64,000 nucleotides of DNA from an uncultured Clostridia bacterium (GTDB taxonomy: Bacteria > Bacillota_A > Clostridia > TANB77 > CAG-508), in NCBI GenBank assembly GCA_944393295.1, contig CALXZR010000008.1, positions 26,093 to 90,092 on the forward strand, read 5' to 3'. Under the pieces are notes generated by a model that made no database searches, was not told where the DNA came from, and saw only the letters and a program-made list of their open reading frames with translations. Of the stretch, positions 37,259 to 47,176 are shown one piece after another. A program made the translations under genes and the position numbers. Each line of letters opens with the position of its first letter. The stretch's first letter is position 1.

Positions 37259-38218
37259 TTATATATTTACAGATAATTGCATACTAAATTTAGCTATTGC
37301 ATTCAATACTGCATTATCTATTTCTTCTTGTGTTGCACTACTACCGTAGTAATCATTCAAAACTCTAATATTATTAAAGTAAATTGCTATTGAATTATCT
37401 CCATCATCTACATATTTTGGAAATGTTAGAGTAAAATCTTTTGATTCTTTAGAATAAAGTATAATTGGCTCTTCTAATTCTATATTTCTATATTCATTTG
37501 GTAATTCTAAACTTACCTCTTCTTCTGATAGTCCATCAGCAATAACAATTACATCATTAGTTCTATTAGTTAATTTTACTATATATTCTTCTGTATCATA
37601 TTTAGAAATTCTTTTCTGAATGTCTATTTTTATGTAATCATTTTCAGCTACTGTTTTTATATCTTCTACACCATAAAATCCACCAACAGCCATTTGTATT
37701 GTTCCATCTTCTAATTTATTAAATACCATTTTTTCTTCTGTATATGAGTATACTTCATTAGTTAAACCAGTTGCTAAAAAATCATCTGTATATTTAACAG
37801 AATAAATATATTTATCATCAAGAATTGAATAACTTTGTATACTATATAGTTTTGGAACTGGCATTTTTATCATAACATAACTTCTAAAGTTTTCTACATT
37901 GTAGTCAAATGCATATTTTCTACAATCACTAGATAACATCATATAAGCTTCTTCAAATTCATTGTTATTACAATGTTCTACATATTCTTTAATTAAATCT
38001 TCAATTGGTGTTTGCATATCTGCTGGTACTTCTTCTGATGAATCCATAACAGATACATGCGGTTCATAACTGTTATCAACCTGAGTTGGAGGTTCATATA
38101 TTTTTAATAATTGATTGAATAAAAATATTACTAACCATATTATTATTACAATAAAAATTATCTTTTTATTTTTTCTAAAAAAATGTCTTAATTTTAGACG
38201 AAAATCTGTAAAATTCAT
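37259..38218 (-). CDS. VirB8/TcpC-like bitopic NTF2-fold protein
   Basis: A 319-residue protein with one N-terminal helix (about 19-37), an NTF2-like domain (about 70-190; EYVEHCNNNEFEEAYMMLSSDC is the typical helical opening) and a C-terminal beta domain. This layout resembles the VirB8/TcpC scaffold of Gram-positive type IV secretion. It is 10 bases after another NTF2-like gene in the operon. Confidence 0.7.
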   Translation of the reverse strand: MNFTDFRLKLRHFFRKNKKIIFIVIIIWLVIFLFNQLLKIYEPPTQVDNSYEPHVSVMDSSEEVPADMQTPIEDLIKEYVEHCNNNEFEEAYMMLSSDCRKYAFDYNVENFRSYVMIKMPVPKLYSIQSYSILDDKYIYSVKYTDDFLATGLTNEVYSYTEEKMVFNKLEDGTIQMAVGGFYGVEDIKTVAENDYIKIDIQKRISKYDTEEYIVKLTNRTNDVIVIADGLSEEEVSLELPNEYRNIELEEPIILYSKESKDFTLTFPKYVDDGDNSIAIYFNNIRVLNDYYGSSATQEEIDNAVLNAIAKFSMQLSVNI

Positions 38219-38227
38219 TCCAACCTC

Positions 38228-38767
38228 CTACTCTTTAACACTAAATGATAAATCTACATCATTTATATCGTTTTCTCTAACTACAAAGTTATACTCATCA
38301 AATTGATTTTTATTTCCATTTATTGCATCTTGTATTTTTACCCAAAGCACATATACATCTCCATTACGCTCTATATTAGTGAATTCTAGATTCATCATAG
38401 ATGAAAAATTACTTTCTACATAAGTCTGAAATTGTCCCGCTGTTGGAAAATATGTTGCTTTAAAATCATCATATAGTAGCTCATATGCTTTTTCATATTC
38501 TTTTTTTTCTAGTAAATTCATGAAATTTGCTACATAATATTCCATTCTATCTCTCTCTAACATACCTTCTAATTTTTCTGTTGCAATTTGCTTTTCTGTT
38601 TCTTCATAATCAACATTAGTTTCAACAACTCCATTACTAATTTTTATATTTTCATTTGGTGCATCCTCTTCTTTATTTCTTAGTATGCCTACTAGTGTTA
38701 CTAAAATAATTAGTAACACTAGTAGTATTATTAAAATTAGTAAAATTATATTTTTTTCTTTTTTCAT
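38228..38767 (-). CDS. Short VirB8-like bitopic NTF2-fold protein
   Basis: A 179-residue protein with an N-terminal helix (about 7-29) and one NTF2-like domain containing YYVANFMNLLEKKEYEKAYE, the hallmark helix of VirB8-like folds. It appears to be a shorter companion of the following gene and, with it, a probable channel scaffold. Confidence 0.72.
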   Translation of the reverse strand: MKKEKNIILLILIILLVLLIILVTLVGILRNKEEDAPNENIKISNGVVETNVDYEETEKQIATEKLEGMLERDRMEYYVANFMNLLEKKEYEKAYELLYDDFKATYFPTAGQFQTYVESNFSSMMNLEFTNIERNGDVYVLWVKIQDAINGNKNQFDEYNFVVRENDINDVDLSFSVKE

Positions 38768-38787
38768 CTATATCATCCTTTTATTAA

Positions 38788-41451
38788 TTATTGTCTATTA
38801 TTTATATTCTTTACAGTTTCATCTAACTCACTTAATTTTTGCTTAATATTATTATATTGAGTTAATTGTGTTGTATTAAATGCTGTTTTATTATTAGTAG
38901 CCTCTAATCTTTCCATTGTTTTATTTATCTCAGAAATTGTACTATCTATTTGCTCTCTGCTCATTTGATCTAAAGAACGAGAAAGGGTTTCTAATTGATT
39001 TCGTGTATCTTCTAATTTACTATCTATATCTTCAGTTTCATAAGTTGTTACATTTTCTGTTTCTGTATGAGTTTCAACATGTCTACTTCCAGAGCCTTCT
39101 TGAGATCCAAATGCTGCTGAAGCCATAGCAGAAGTAGCTACTGTAGTAGCAACAGCTTTTGCTAAATCACTAGTATCTAAATTCATTTTTTCTGCAGTTT
39201 GTATTCCTTCATATAATTTTGCATTTTGAGCTGTTGTTAAAAACTGTCTAGCAGATTCTGTAACCTCTCCTTGATTATTTTTAGATAAATTATTGTACTT
39301 GCTACCTAAAGCTTGACTTAAAGCATTTTCCAAATTAAAATTATTTGGATCAAATTTTAATTGCTGTTGTATTCTTCCTGCTGCAACTGTAGCCTCTTGT
39401 TTAGATAATCCTTGTATTATTTCTTGTAATTTACTAACCAAATTTTCTAATTCTTTTCCAACTTTATCTTGTGATAATTGTCCCATATCTCCAAGGAATT
39501 TAACATTTTCAAGATGAGTTCTTTTTTGTTCTTCATTTTCAAAAGCATATCCAGTAACGGCTGTTGTTTCCTGCATAGTTTGAGAAATATCTTTTTTAAC
39601 TTGTCCTTTACTATTTGAGAAAGCTTCACTAGTAAATTTTGCCGCAGCAGCTCCAGAAAGAATAGCTGATAAAGCTCCACCAGAGCCTGCTCCATACATA
39701 GCTCCGGCTGCAATTACACCAGATGCTATCGCAATATTGTCTTTATTAACAACAGATTTTACTCCGGAAATTGTACGTTTTCCTAAATTAGAAATTTTAT
39801 TTGACATAGAGTTTGTTGCAATATTTTGTTTAGCTTCATTTCTTAAAGCTTCCTTATTTTCTGGTGTCATACTATCCCAATTATGTCCTCTAGCCTTTGC
39901 AATTTTCATTGCTTCTGCATCAATTCTTTCTTCTCTCTTTTCCTTTCTTCTTTCACTAAAACTTTTTGCAGTACCCTTCTTTGCAGTTAACTTACTATCT
40001 CTAGCTTCTTTTCTATAAGATTCTTTTTTCTCTTCAGACATTTTACTCCAACTTTCTCCTGGAGCATTTGTTGCAGCCAATTTCTTTGCTTTGTTCTCAG
40101 TACTCATTTTATCAATTTTACTTCCTACACCACCAACTAATTTTCCTAATCTGTCTCCTTGTTTCTTTACAGTAGATCTAACGCCTTTAAACATATTTTT
40201 TCCTATTTTTGAATTAGCAAAACCTTGTCCTAGTTTTCCTGCATTAGATACTAATCCTGTAACAGCTGCTGTTGCAGCAACTGTTGATTCTAATGAAGAT
40301 GCTTTTTCAAATCCGAAAATCTTTCTAATTATTTTTTCACCATCATCAACAAATTTTAAACACATAATTGCTAAAATACCTGTTGCTAAAGAATTATTTC
40401 CTCCTGCTTCACTACTTGGTATAAAGCTTAGTACTCCTGACAATACATTTTCTAATATATCTGCTCCACCTATTAATTTAAAAATTACTCCAGCAAAAGC
40501 TAAATACATTATACAGTGAAATGGTTGAATTAATATATTATAACAAAATTCTTTCATCCAAGTATTTAAAGCTTGAGCTCTTTGATCTCCAATTTTATCT
40601 ATAGAATATGTAATTGTTATAAGTGGTGATATTATAATTAAAAAACCTATTGTTATCATACGTTTTAAATAAATAAATAGGAATTTTAAAGTTTGGAATA
40701 TCATCATAATATAAATTAGTGTACTTGCTATTCCTGTAAATCCACTTAATGGAGACAATGAACTCAGCATCAAAGCTTTTATAAACTCAGTAATATTAAA
40801 AGAATCATCTGAATTGCCTATTCCTTTTAATATCTCTATGAAAGATGAATTTAAATCTATAATAAAAATTATAAAATAATGTAATAAGTATAGTAAAGCT
40901 AAACTTGTTGCCCAATCTACTAGCATCTTTTTATAAATTACTTTGTCTTGAGCCATTGTTGATAAAGCCATTCTAATACCTATGTAAATTAATATTAATA
41001 GTAAAATTGCAGTAGCAATCATTCTCATTACATAATACCAAGTGGCTACTGATGTTCTAAAATCATTAATTGTAGTTGTTGGTGCATTAAAATCCATAAA
41101 GTCAATATCTAATAAAGGTACTTCATTAAAGAAAATTGTAAATGGTGTTACCATAAATCCACTTTCTGCAACACCTCCAATACTTGCAATTCCAGACATT
41201 AAAACTTGAATCGCAGCTGTGATTGCAAATATTAGAATCCTTATTATCCATGTTCCTATACCTACAAAAGCCCCCAATACATTTATAAGAAGATTATAAA
41301 TTGTATTCATTGCATCATCACCCTCATTAGCTGGCTCACTTCCAATAAGGCCTTCTACTGAAGTTGCATATGCATTTGAATTAAATGTTAAATTAAATAA
41401 TGTTAAAATGATTAATAAACATATTAACATTTTAATGAGTGTTCTTTTCAT
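38788..41451 (-). CDS. VirB6/TrbL-like polytopic channel protein 3, with cytoplasmic tail
   Basis: An 887-residue protein. A signal peptide (NLTFNSNAYA) is followed by several helices up to about residue 390, including the block shared by all three VirB6-like proteins: FFNEVPLLDIDFMDF, then SVATWYYVMRMIA and LIYIGIRMALST...KKMLVDWA. The C-terminal half is a soluble, Lys/Glu-rich region with two copies of a short W-x-x-M-x-x-E-x-K/N motif (ESWSKMSEEKK and HNWDSMTPENK) and Ala/Gly-rich segments, ending in coiled-coil. VirB6-type proteins form the inner-membrane part of the channel; long tails occur in some Gram-positive and rickettsial members. Confidence 0.82.
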   Translation of the reverse strand: MKRTLIKMLICLLIILTLFNLTFNSNAYATSVEGLIGSEPANEGDDAMNTIYNLLINVLGAFVGIGTWIIRILIFAITAAIQVLMSGIASIGGVAESGFMVTPFTIFFNEVPLLDIDFMDFNAPTTTINDFRTSVATWYYVMRMIATAILLLILIYIGIRMALSTMAQDKVIYKKMLVDWATSLALLYLLHYFIIFIIDLNSSFIEILKGIGNSDDSFNITEFIKALMLSSLSPLSGFTGIASTLIYIMMIFQTLKFLFIYLKRMITIGFLIIISPLITITYSIDKIGDQRAQALNTWMKEFCYNILIQPFHCIMYLAFAGVIFKLIGGADILENVLSGVLSFIPSSEAGGNNSLATGILAIMCLKFVDDGEKIIRKIFGFEKASSLESTVAATAAVTGLVSNAGKLGQGFANSKIGKNMFKGVRSTVKKQGDRLGKLVGGVGSKIDKMSTENKAKKLAATNAPGESWSKMSEEKKESYRKEARDSKLTAKKGTAKSFSERRKEKREERIDAEAMKIAKARGHNWDSMTPENKEALRNEAKQNIATNSMSNKISNLGKRTISGVKSVVNKDNIAIASGVIAAGAMYGAGSGGALSAILSGAAAAKFTSEAFSNSKGQVKKDISQTMQETTAVTGYAFENEEQKRTHLENVKFLGDMGQLSQDKVGKELENLVSKLQEIIQGLSKQEATVAAGRIQQQLKFDPNNFNLENALSQALGSKYNNLSKNNQGEVTESARQFLTTAQNAKLYEGIQTAEKMNLDTSDLAKAVATTVATSAMASAAFGSQEGSGSRHVETHTETENVTTYETEDIDSKLEDTRNQLETLSRSLDQMSREQIDSTISEINKTMERLEATNNKTAFNTTQLTQYNNIKQKLSELDETVKNINNRQ

Positions 41452-41475
41452 ATCTTATCACCATTCTCCTATATT

Positions 41476-44400
41476 TTAAGAATTTAAAGTTGCTAACAAT
41501 TTATTTAAATCTGTTAAAGGTCCTTCTACTCCTGGAGTTATTTTTGGATCTATTTTTTTACTTGAAGAGATTCTTTTATTTTCTCTAGAAGAATCTACTT
41601 TTGTATTTTGTTCTCTTGCCCTTGTATCTTGCTCTCTAACACTTGTATCAAATGTATCTTTTACACTAGAATCGAATGTATCTTTTACTCTTCTTTCTTG
41701 GTCAGCTAATTTATTTAAGCTATCTATAGCAGAACTAGAATCTTTAAATTCAAACTCTAAATGTTTTCTTTTTTTCATTCCAAGCTTTTCAGCTGCTATA
41801 TTATTGCTTTGTATTTCCCTACATAAAACTGCTAATTCTCTTTGTTCTGTTGGTACTGTCTCTAATAATTTGTTAACCTCTTCATCTTTTCTTGCTTTCA
41901 TAACATTAATCAATAAATCTTGTAATTCCTCTGTTTTTTTCTCTTTTAGTCTATCTTTTAATTTCTTAGCATTTTCTTCTGTTGTGGTACTACTTATACC
42001 ACTTCTATTAAATTTAGAAACTGAATGATATTTAGCTTGAACTGCACCACTCATTACTTGTTCTATTGATTTATCTCCTAGTATTGTTTGATTTGTTTTA
42101 ATATTTGGTAATTGTGGCTCGCTTTCATTTGTTATTGTTTTCTTCATACTTGCTAATTGTTTTAAAGCAGGATTTCTCTCTTGGATTTGTTCGTTATTAA
42201 TCTGTACCCAATCTTGCAGTTTTTGTTCTGCTCTTTGAGTAACAACACCTACTTGAATATCTTCTACTCTTGTAGTATCAGTTTCTCTTATTACTTCTCC
42301 AAAAGATTCGGTGGTTATTTCACCAACAACAATTTTAGCCTTGCTCTTTTCAATTTTTTCATCAATTGCAGACATTGCCACTTTTAATTCTTCTTCTGGA
42401 ATTTCAAGTTTTCCATTTCCACTTTGCTTCTTTATTAATTCATTTTCTATTTGCTTACGAATAATTTCATGACTATTTTTTTCCTTACTTGTAAATTCTG
42501 TAACAGATTTATATTTGTTATCTTTAGCTACTTTTACTATTACACTTTCGATTTGTTTATCTGTTACCTGTAAAGTTTTTCCTTGTATTATAACTGTTGT
42601 ACTAGCTTCTTGTTTATTTTCTTCTATATTGCTATTCATATCTGTTACAGAAGAATCTTGTTGTACTACCTCTGTATTTCCTTCTGATACCTCTAGCAAA
42701 TTGTTTCCATCTATTTGTTCATCTGTTGTAGGAATAAATATTCCATTTACAGCTACTGCTAATGATGTTCCTAAAGCTAACTCTCTTAAAGTATCATCTA
42801 ATGACATATTGTCAACTTTATTGTTTATTATATTTTCATTTTCTTTTATGCTATTCTCTGCCATTGGATTAAATGTATTATTCTTAACTGCTCTCTCAAT
42901 TTTTTTATTAGCTTCATCCTGAGCATAAAATTGTTTTATAGCATGCTCTCTTTCTGCATATCCTAGTCCTCCTGTACGAGTGAGAATAGAGCCCTCTGGT
43001 ATATTTTTCCTTGAAGCTAATTTTCTAATATATCTAGAACCTGTAACATTGCTTGTAGCAATCACTGTTCCTTTAGTTAATAATTTTACAAACTTGTGGT
43101 GCTTTTTATTAATGCTATTTACTATGTACTCATCTTTTGCATTATTTAATTGTTTAGACATTTCTTTTCGAATATACATAATATCTTTTACTGTCAAAGC
43201 TTTATCTTCATAAAAGTTATTTGGAAAAATGTAATTTGCTTTGTTTTTACTTAAATACGGATCTAAAAGCTTATTTTTTACTGAATATGTAGCTGTTGCA
43301 GCTATTCCTGTAGCAAGCATAGGACTATCTATAAATAAAGCTAAACTAAATAACCCACTAAAAAAACCAACTGCTACACTTTTAATTTCTCCGAGATTTT
43401 CTTTTAACAATTCTTCATCTTCTTTAGTATATCCTAATATACTTTGAGCATTAATATTTTCTTTAATACGCATATCTATGCCATCTACTTTTACTCTTTT
43501 TCCGTGCTCTCTTACATATTTAGATTTTGCTCCAACATATTTTTCTTTACCTCTTCTAGTCTTAACCTTTTCAGTATATTTTTCATAATCTAATGTATTT
43601 CTAATATTTTCTTTTAGAGAATACAATACTGCTTCTTTAGATTTTGAAAATTCATATTTTTTAATTTCTAATTCTTGCTTTAAATCATGAATCTTTCTTT
43701 CATGTGTAAGTTCTTCTATATCAGCTTCTTTTGCTTTTATTTTAGCATCTAAATCATCTGTATCCATTCCTGCTTCCAAAGCTTTTCGTTTTTCTGCTAT
43801 TAATCTTTGTAATTCTTCTTCTTCTTTACGAGCTAAATCTTTATTTCTTTCTGCCTCTTCTTCGAACTGTTGTAATCCTTTTTTATCATATTTTTGAGTT
43901 TTTTCATTAAATTTTCCATATTCTAAGTCTAAAATTTCTTCTAATTGTTTATTATTTTTAAATTTAGTTACATCGTCTTCTAAAAATTCTGTATTTTCAG
44001 TTGTTCCATCTTCATTCTGGATTTGAAATTTCTTGTTTTTACCATTAAAATGATTTGCTCTAAATGCCATAGCACCTCCAAAAGCTTTTTGTGCTGGCTT
44101 TACAAATAAAACTTCTCTTTCTTTTTTTCCCAAACTCCTAATTGCCTTATTTCCTAAATATGCTGTACCAAGTGTTTTAATATCCTCAGCTAATTCTTTT
44201 GGTTTTTTCTCTACTAGACTATTTATATCATCTACAAGTCCTCCTTGACCACCAATTCCAAATATTGTACGGAATATTTTGTCAGCTTTACTCATAAAGT
44301 TTAAAAGAATAAATGATAAAAGCATTCCTGAAATAGAATTTAAAGATAATTTTAACGCTGACATTACAAATGTTACATATATAATTGCATGTATTGATTG

Positions 44401-45090
44401 TAATATAACATTAAAGAAATATTCCTTAAGCCATGTAGAAAATATTTTTGTTTTTCCTGTTAATACTTTTGTAAAAGCATAAGATACTGCTACAGCTGGA
44501 GCCATTAAAGTTAATACTCCAACAGTTAAATATCTTTTTAAATATATAAAAGAAAATTTATATGCATAGTATACTAGGTATATATACATAACCATTCCCA
44601 TTGTTCCATTTATTAATTTTGGATCATAAGCTCTTGTCCTTACCGTTTCAAATATACTTGATTCAATATCCTCGTTATCTTTTTCTTTATAATCTAAACC
44701 ACCATATTCTGCTGGATTAGCTTCATACATTTCTTCACTTACATTAGAAACCATATCTACTATTAATTCATTTATTTCTATTATAAATAACATTATGTAA
44801 TGGATACCAAAAACTAATATCATTCCAGCCACCCAATCCATAAGCATTCTTTTATAAAAAGCTCTATCTGAAGCTATATTAGACAATGCTATTTTTATTC
44901 CAATAAAAATTAGAACTACTAGCATTACTGCTACAGAAATAAATCTTATTATATAATACCAAGTAGCAATTGCCTCTTTTATTAACAAAACAGTATTTAC
45001 TTCTGTTGCAGCAAAGGAAAAGCTAGGTAAAATGATTGTAATTAAAATCCCTAAAACTATTATAAAATTTAATTTTAAATGTTTCATCAC
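41476..45090 (-). CDS. VirB6/TrbL-like polytopic protein 2, C-terminal part, with 900-residue tail
   Basis: A 1204-residue protein with a signal peptide (SFSFAAT) that begins directly at the AIATWYYIIRFIS/LIFIGIKIALS block found in mid-protein of the other two VirB6-like channels. The missing N-terminal module is encoded by the preceding gene (45123-45596). After about six helices (to about residue 280) comes a huge charged coiled-coil tail (EEEAERNKDLARKEEEEL), a further hydrophobic patch near 560-600 and disordered Ser/Gln/Glu-rich sequence with short repeats (VKDTFDSS, VREQDTRAREQ). Function of the tail is unknown; it may act as an effector, ruler or cytoplasmic scaffold. Confidence 0.8.
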   Translation of the reverse strand: MMKHLKLNFIIVLGILITIILPSFSFAATEVNTVLLIKEAIATWYYIIRFISVAVMLVVLIFIGIKIALSNIASDRAFYKRMLMDWVAGMILVFGIHYIMLFIIEINELIVDMVSNVSEEMYEANPAEYGGLDYKEKDNEDIESSIFETVRTRAYDPKLINGTMGMVMYIYLVYYAYKFSFIYLKRYLTVGVLTLMAPAVAVSYAFTKVLTGKTKIFSTWLKEYFFNVILQSIHAIIYVTFVMSALKLSLNSISGMLLSFILLNFMSKADKIFRTIFGIGGQGGLVDDINSLVEKKPKELAEDIKTLGTAYLGNKAIRSLGKKEREVLFVKPAQKAFGGAMAFRANHFNGKNKKFQIQNEDGTTENTEFLEDDVTKFKNNKQLEEILDLEYGKFNEKTQKYDKKGLQQFEEEAERNKDLARKEEEELQRLIAEKRKALEAGMDTDDLDAKIKAKEADIEELTHERKIHDLKQELEIKKYEFSKSKEAVLYSLKENIRNTLDYEKYTEKVKTRRGKEKYVGAKSKYVREHGKRVKVDGIDMRIKENINAQSILGYTKEDEELLKENLGEIKSVAVGFFSGLFSLALFIDSPMLATGIAATATYSVKNKLLDPYLSKNKANYIFPNNFYEDKALTVKDIMYIRKEMSKQLNNAKDEYIVNSINKKHHKFVKLLTKGTVIATSNVTGSRYIRKLASRKNIPEGSILTRTGGLGYAEREHAIKQFYAQDEANKKIERAVKNNTFNPMAENSIKENENIINNKVDNMSLDDTLRELALGTSLAVAVNGIFIPTTDEQIDGNNLLEVSEGNTEVVQQDSSVTDMNSNIEENKQEASTTVIIQGKTLQVTDKQIESVIVKVAKDNKYKSVTEFTSKEKNSHEIIRKQIENELIKKQSGNGKLEIPEEELKVAMSAIDEKIEKSKAKIVVGEITTESFGEVIRETDTTRVEDIQVGVVTQRAEQKLQDWVQINNEQIQERNPALKQLASMKKTITNESEPQLPNIKTNQTILGDKSIEQVMSGAVQAKYHSVSKFNRSGISSTTTEENAKKLKDRLKEKKTEELQDLLINVMKARKDEEVNKLLETVPTEQRELAVLCREIQSNNIAAEKLGMKKRKHLEFEFKDSSSAIDSLNKLADQERRVKDTFDSSVKDTFDTSVREQDTRAREQNTKVDSSRENKRISSSKKIDPKITPGVEGPLTDLNKLLATLNS

Positions 45091-45122
45091 TTTACCTCCT
45101 TTCCTTTTTACTTTAATTTCTA

Positions 45123-45596
45123 TTAATTACTTGCTTCTTCCTCTTCTTCCCCTGTAGAAAAGTCAAATATGTTTACATCAAATATTGGAATTTCATTAAA
45201 CACTATTTTTTCTATTGTTACTCTATTCTCTGTATTCATTATACTTGTAAGTGGCGTTATAAAAAATATATCATTATCATTTTCTTGTAAATTTGTTTTA
45301 CATACAGCGTCTATAGTTACAACTAAAATCCATTCAAATAATGCTGCCCATCCAACAAATACAATACGTATTCCCATTGTCATTATACCTAAAATTAAAT
45401 CTGCTAATCCGGCTAGTGCATCAATTATTTTACTTAAACCAGATTTTCCAACAGAATAAGTTGCTCCTGTAGTTCCTTTATAATAAAACTCTCCAACATT
45501 GCCAGCTGCATATACTGGCATTGTTGCTAGAAAGGTTGCAAAAGTTGTTATTATTATTGCTATTACTAAAATTTTAAAATTTAGTGTTTTTTTCAT
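45123..45596 (-). CDS. Detached N-terminal module of VirB6-like protein 2
   Basis: A 157-residue exported membrane protein with a signal peptide ending TMPVYAAG, two helices (about 55-100) and the motif VFNEIPIFDVNIFDF, which matches FNEIGLFNIDYFDF and FNEVPLLDIDFMDF in the N-terminal parts of the other two VirB6-like proteins. It ends there in an acidic tail, and the rest of the family sequence is the next gene, with its own signal peptide. The pair looks like a split VirB6. Confidence 0.75.
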   Translation of the reverse strand: MKKTLNFKILVIAIIITTFATFLATMPVYAAGNVGEFYYKGTTGATYSVGKSGLSKIIDALAGLADLILGIMTMGIRIVFVGWAALFEWILVVTIDAVCKTNLQENDNDIFFITPLTSIMNTENRVTIEKIVFNEIPIFDVNIFDFSTGEEEEEASN

Positions 45597-45611
45597 TACT
45601 TCACTTCCTTT

Positions 45612-47159
45612 CTAAAAATTAATCATTATTTCCTTGTCATCATATTTTAATATGTTATTGTTAAGGCTTTTTATTTTGAATTCATCTTCTCCACTCATTA
45701 ATATACCTTTTTGGTTATTTTCCAAATTATAATAATATATACCTTCATTTGGATTGCTATATATAAAAATAGTATCATTAAGCCATGCAAAAGTATCCAT
45801 ATACTCATTTAATTGCTTATTAGATAAATTTTCATCTTTAGCTATGAAATACATTCTTGTAATATTTCCATTAAGATCTGTATCTGCGTAAAAATCGTAC
45901 TTAGCACTAATTAGAGGGTTTTCTTCAGTTTGTCTTTCATTTCTAAAAGATTCACATTTATCTACGAGACTCTTTAAATTTTCTACTCTATTTTGCTCAG
46001 CCTCAAATACATTATCTACTTGCATATAAGCTAAGAATTCTGGTAAGTCTAAACATTTTGTAATATCAGCTTGTGTCATACTACAATTATTGTATAGTAT
46101 AATAGCATTCGTATTTTCATAATTACATTTTATTGAAACACCTTTTGTTGGGTAAGTAATATAAAAATAATCTTCTCCTACTATATATTCACTATAATCA
46201 TTCCATAGATAGGTTAATTCATTCATAAAGTCATATAAATCTAATTCGCTATTTGTTAATCTATTTGCAAGTAAAATAAAATCCTCATAATTAACTGTTT
46301 CTCTTCTATATATTGAAATTTGATTTTCTGTAAAGAAAACATAAAAATCTTTTCCTTTATAACCTTTTATTTTTAATTCATTATCAAAAAAAGTTGCTTC
46401 TCCAAGTTTGTTTTCAACTGTATCAAACCCTTCTCTTACTATTATACCATTAATTACTGGATTTGTATATTTATTTGTAAAAACAATATTATAAATTTTA
46501 TCATTTATTGTCCTATATTGTATACCCTGTTCTAAATATTGATTATAATTTTGAAAGATGCCATCACTGTTATCTAAATTTAAAAATCTTTCGCTCCAAT
46601 TAACTCTTATAAGATTATTTAATTCTGTTGAATCTACTAAAAACTCTGTTTCTGGTATCTCTTTATATTCTTTTAAGCTAATTTGTGAATTCATGTATGC
46701 AAAATAATCTTCTATTCCATTGATTATAGTCTTTCTAATAGAATTTTCTTCACAAATAACTTCAATCGTTATTTCATTTTCTGTATCTATAATTCTAAAA
46801 TTTTTAAATTGCAATATACTTGCTGATAGCCTAATCAATCTATTATAAAAATTTTCATTACTAGTTTCATCTTCGTTATATAAAGGAGTATTTAGTTTAG
46901 CATAAACATCAATTTCATAGTTGTTATCTGTACTTTCAACTTGACTTATATATTCACAATTATAAAATTCTAAGACTGATTTCATATCTGTAAAATTTGA
47001 TATGTCTATATTATTTTCTTCTACAGAATTAGAAAAATCCAAATGAGAAACAAAACTAGAAAGCATAGCCAATAAGCCAACTACTATTGCTAATATTACT
47101 AGTCTTTTTATATCTCTATTTGGATTATTTTGTTTATACTTAGACTTTTTTCTTAACAC
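45612..47159 (-). CDS. Bitopic protein, tandem paralogue of the 399-aa neighbour
   Basis: A 515-residue protein with an N-terminal helix (about 20-38) and an extracytoplasmic domain. Its middle (about 240-390) is clearly related to the neighbouring 399-residue protein: GIIVREGF/GVKVGTP, KGKDFYVFFTENQIS/RTKDLYVFIYENEIS, YLWNDYSEY/KLWTNYDEF, YFYITYPTKGVSI/NLYITYPSIGIII. It has a further C-terminal domain. The family is not recognised; it may be a surface-exposed part of the apparatus. Confidence 0.7.
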   Translation of the reverse strand: MLRKKSKYKQNNPNRDIKRLVILAIVVGLLAMLSSFVSHLDFSNSVEENNIDISNFTDMKSVLEFYNCEYISQVESTDNNYEIDVYAKLNTPLYNEDETSNENFYNRLIRLSASILQFKNFRIIDTENEITIEVICEENSIRKTIINGIEDYFAYMNSQISLKEYKEIPETEFLVDSTELNNLIRVNWSERFLNLDNSDGIFQNYNQYLEQGIQYRTINDKIYNIVFTNKYTNPVINGIIVREGFDTVENKLGEATFFDNELKIKGYKGKDFYVFFTENQISIYRRETVNYEDFILLANRLTNSELDLYDFMNELTYLWNDYSEYIVGEDYFYITYPTKGVSIKCNYENTNAIILYNNCSMTQADITKCLDLPEFLAYMQVDNVFEAEQNRVENLKSLVDKCESFRNERQTEENPLISAKYDFYADTDLNGNITRMYFIAKDENLSNKQLNEYMDTFAWLNDTIFIYSNPNEGIYYYNLENNQKGILMSGEDEFKIKSLNNNILKYDDKEIMINF

Positions 47160-47176
47160 TTATATACCTCTTATGT

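Noticed and set aside
38916..39128. Many plus-strand ORFs of 60-150 residues rich in Leu/Tyr/His or Ser/Phe
   Set aside because: They are antisense shadows of AT-rich minus-strand genes, lack SD sequences and show no domain logic; this entry stands for all of them.
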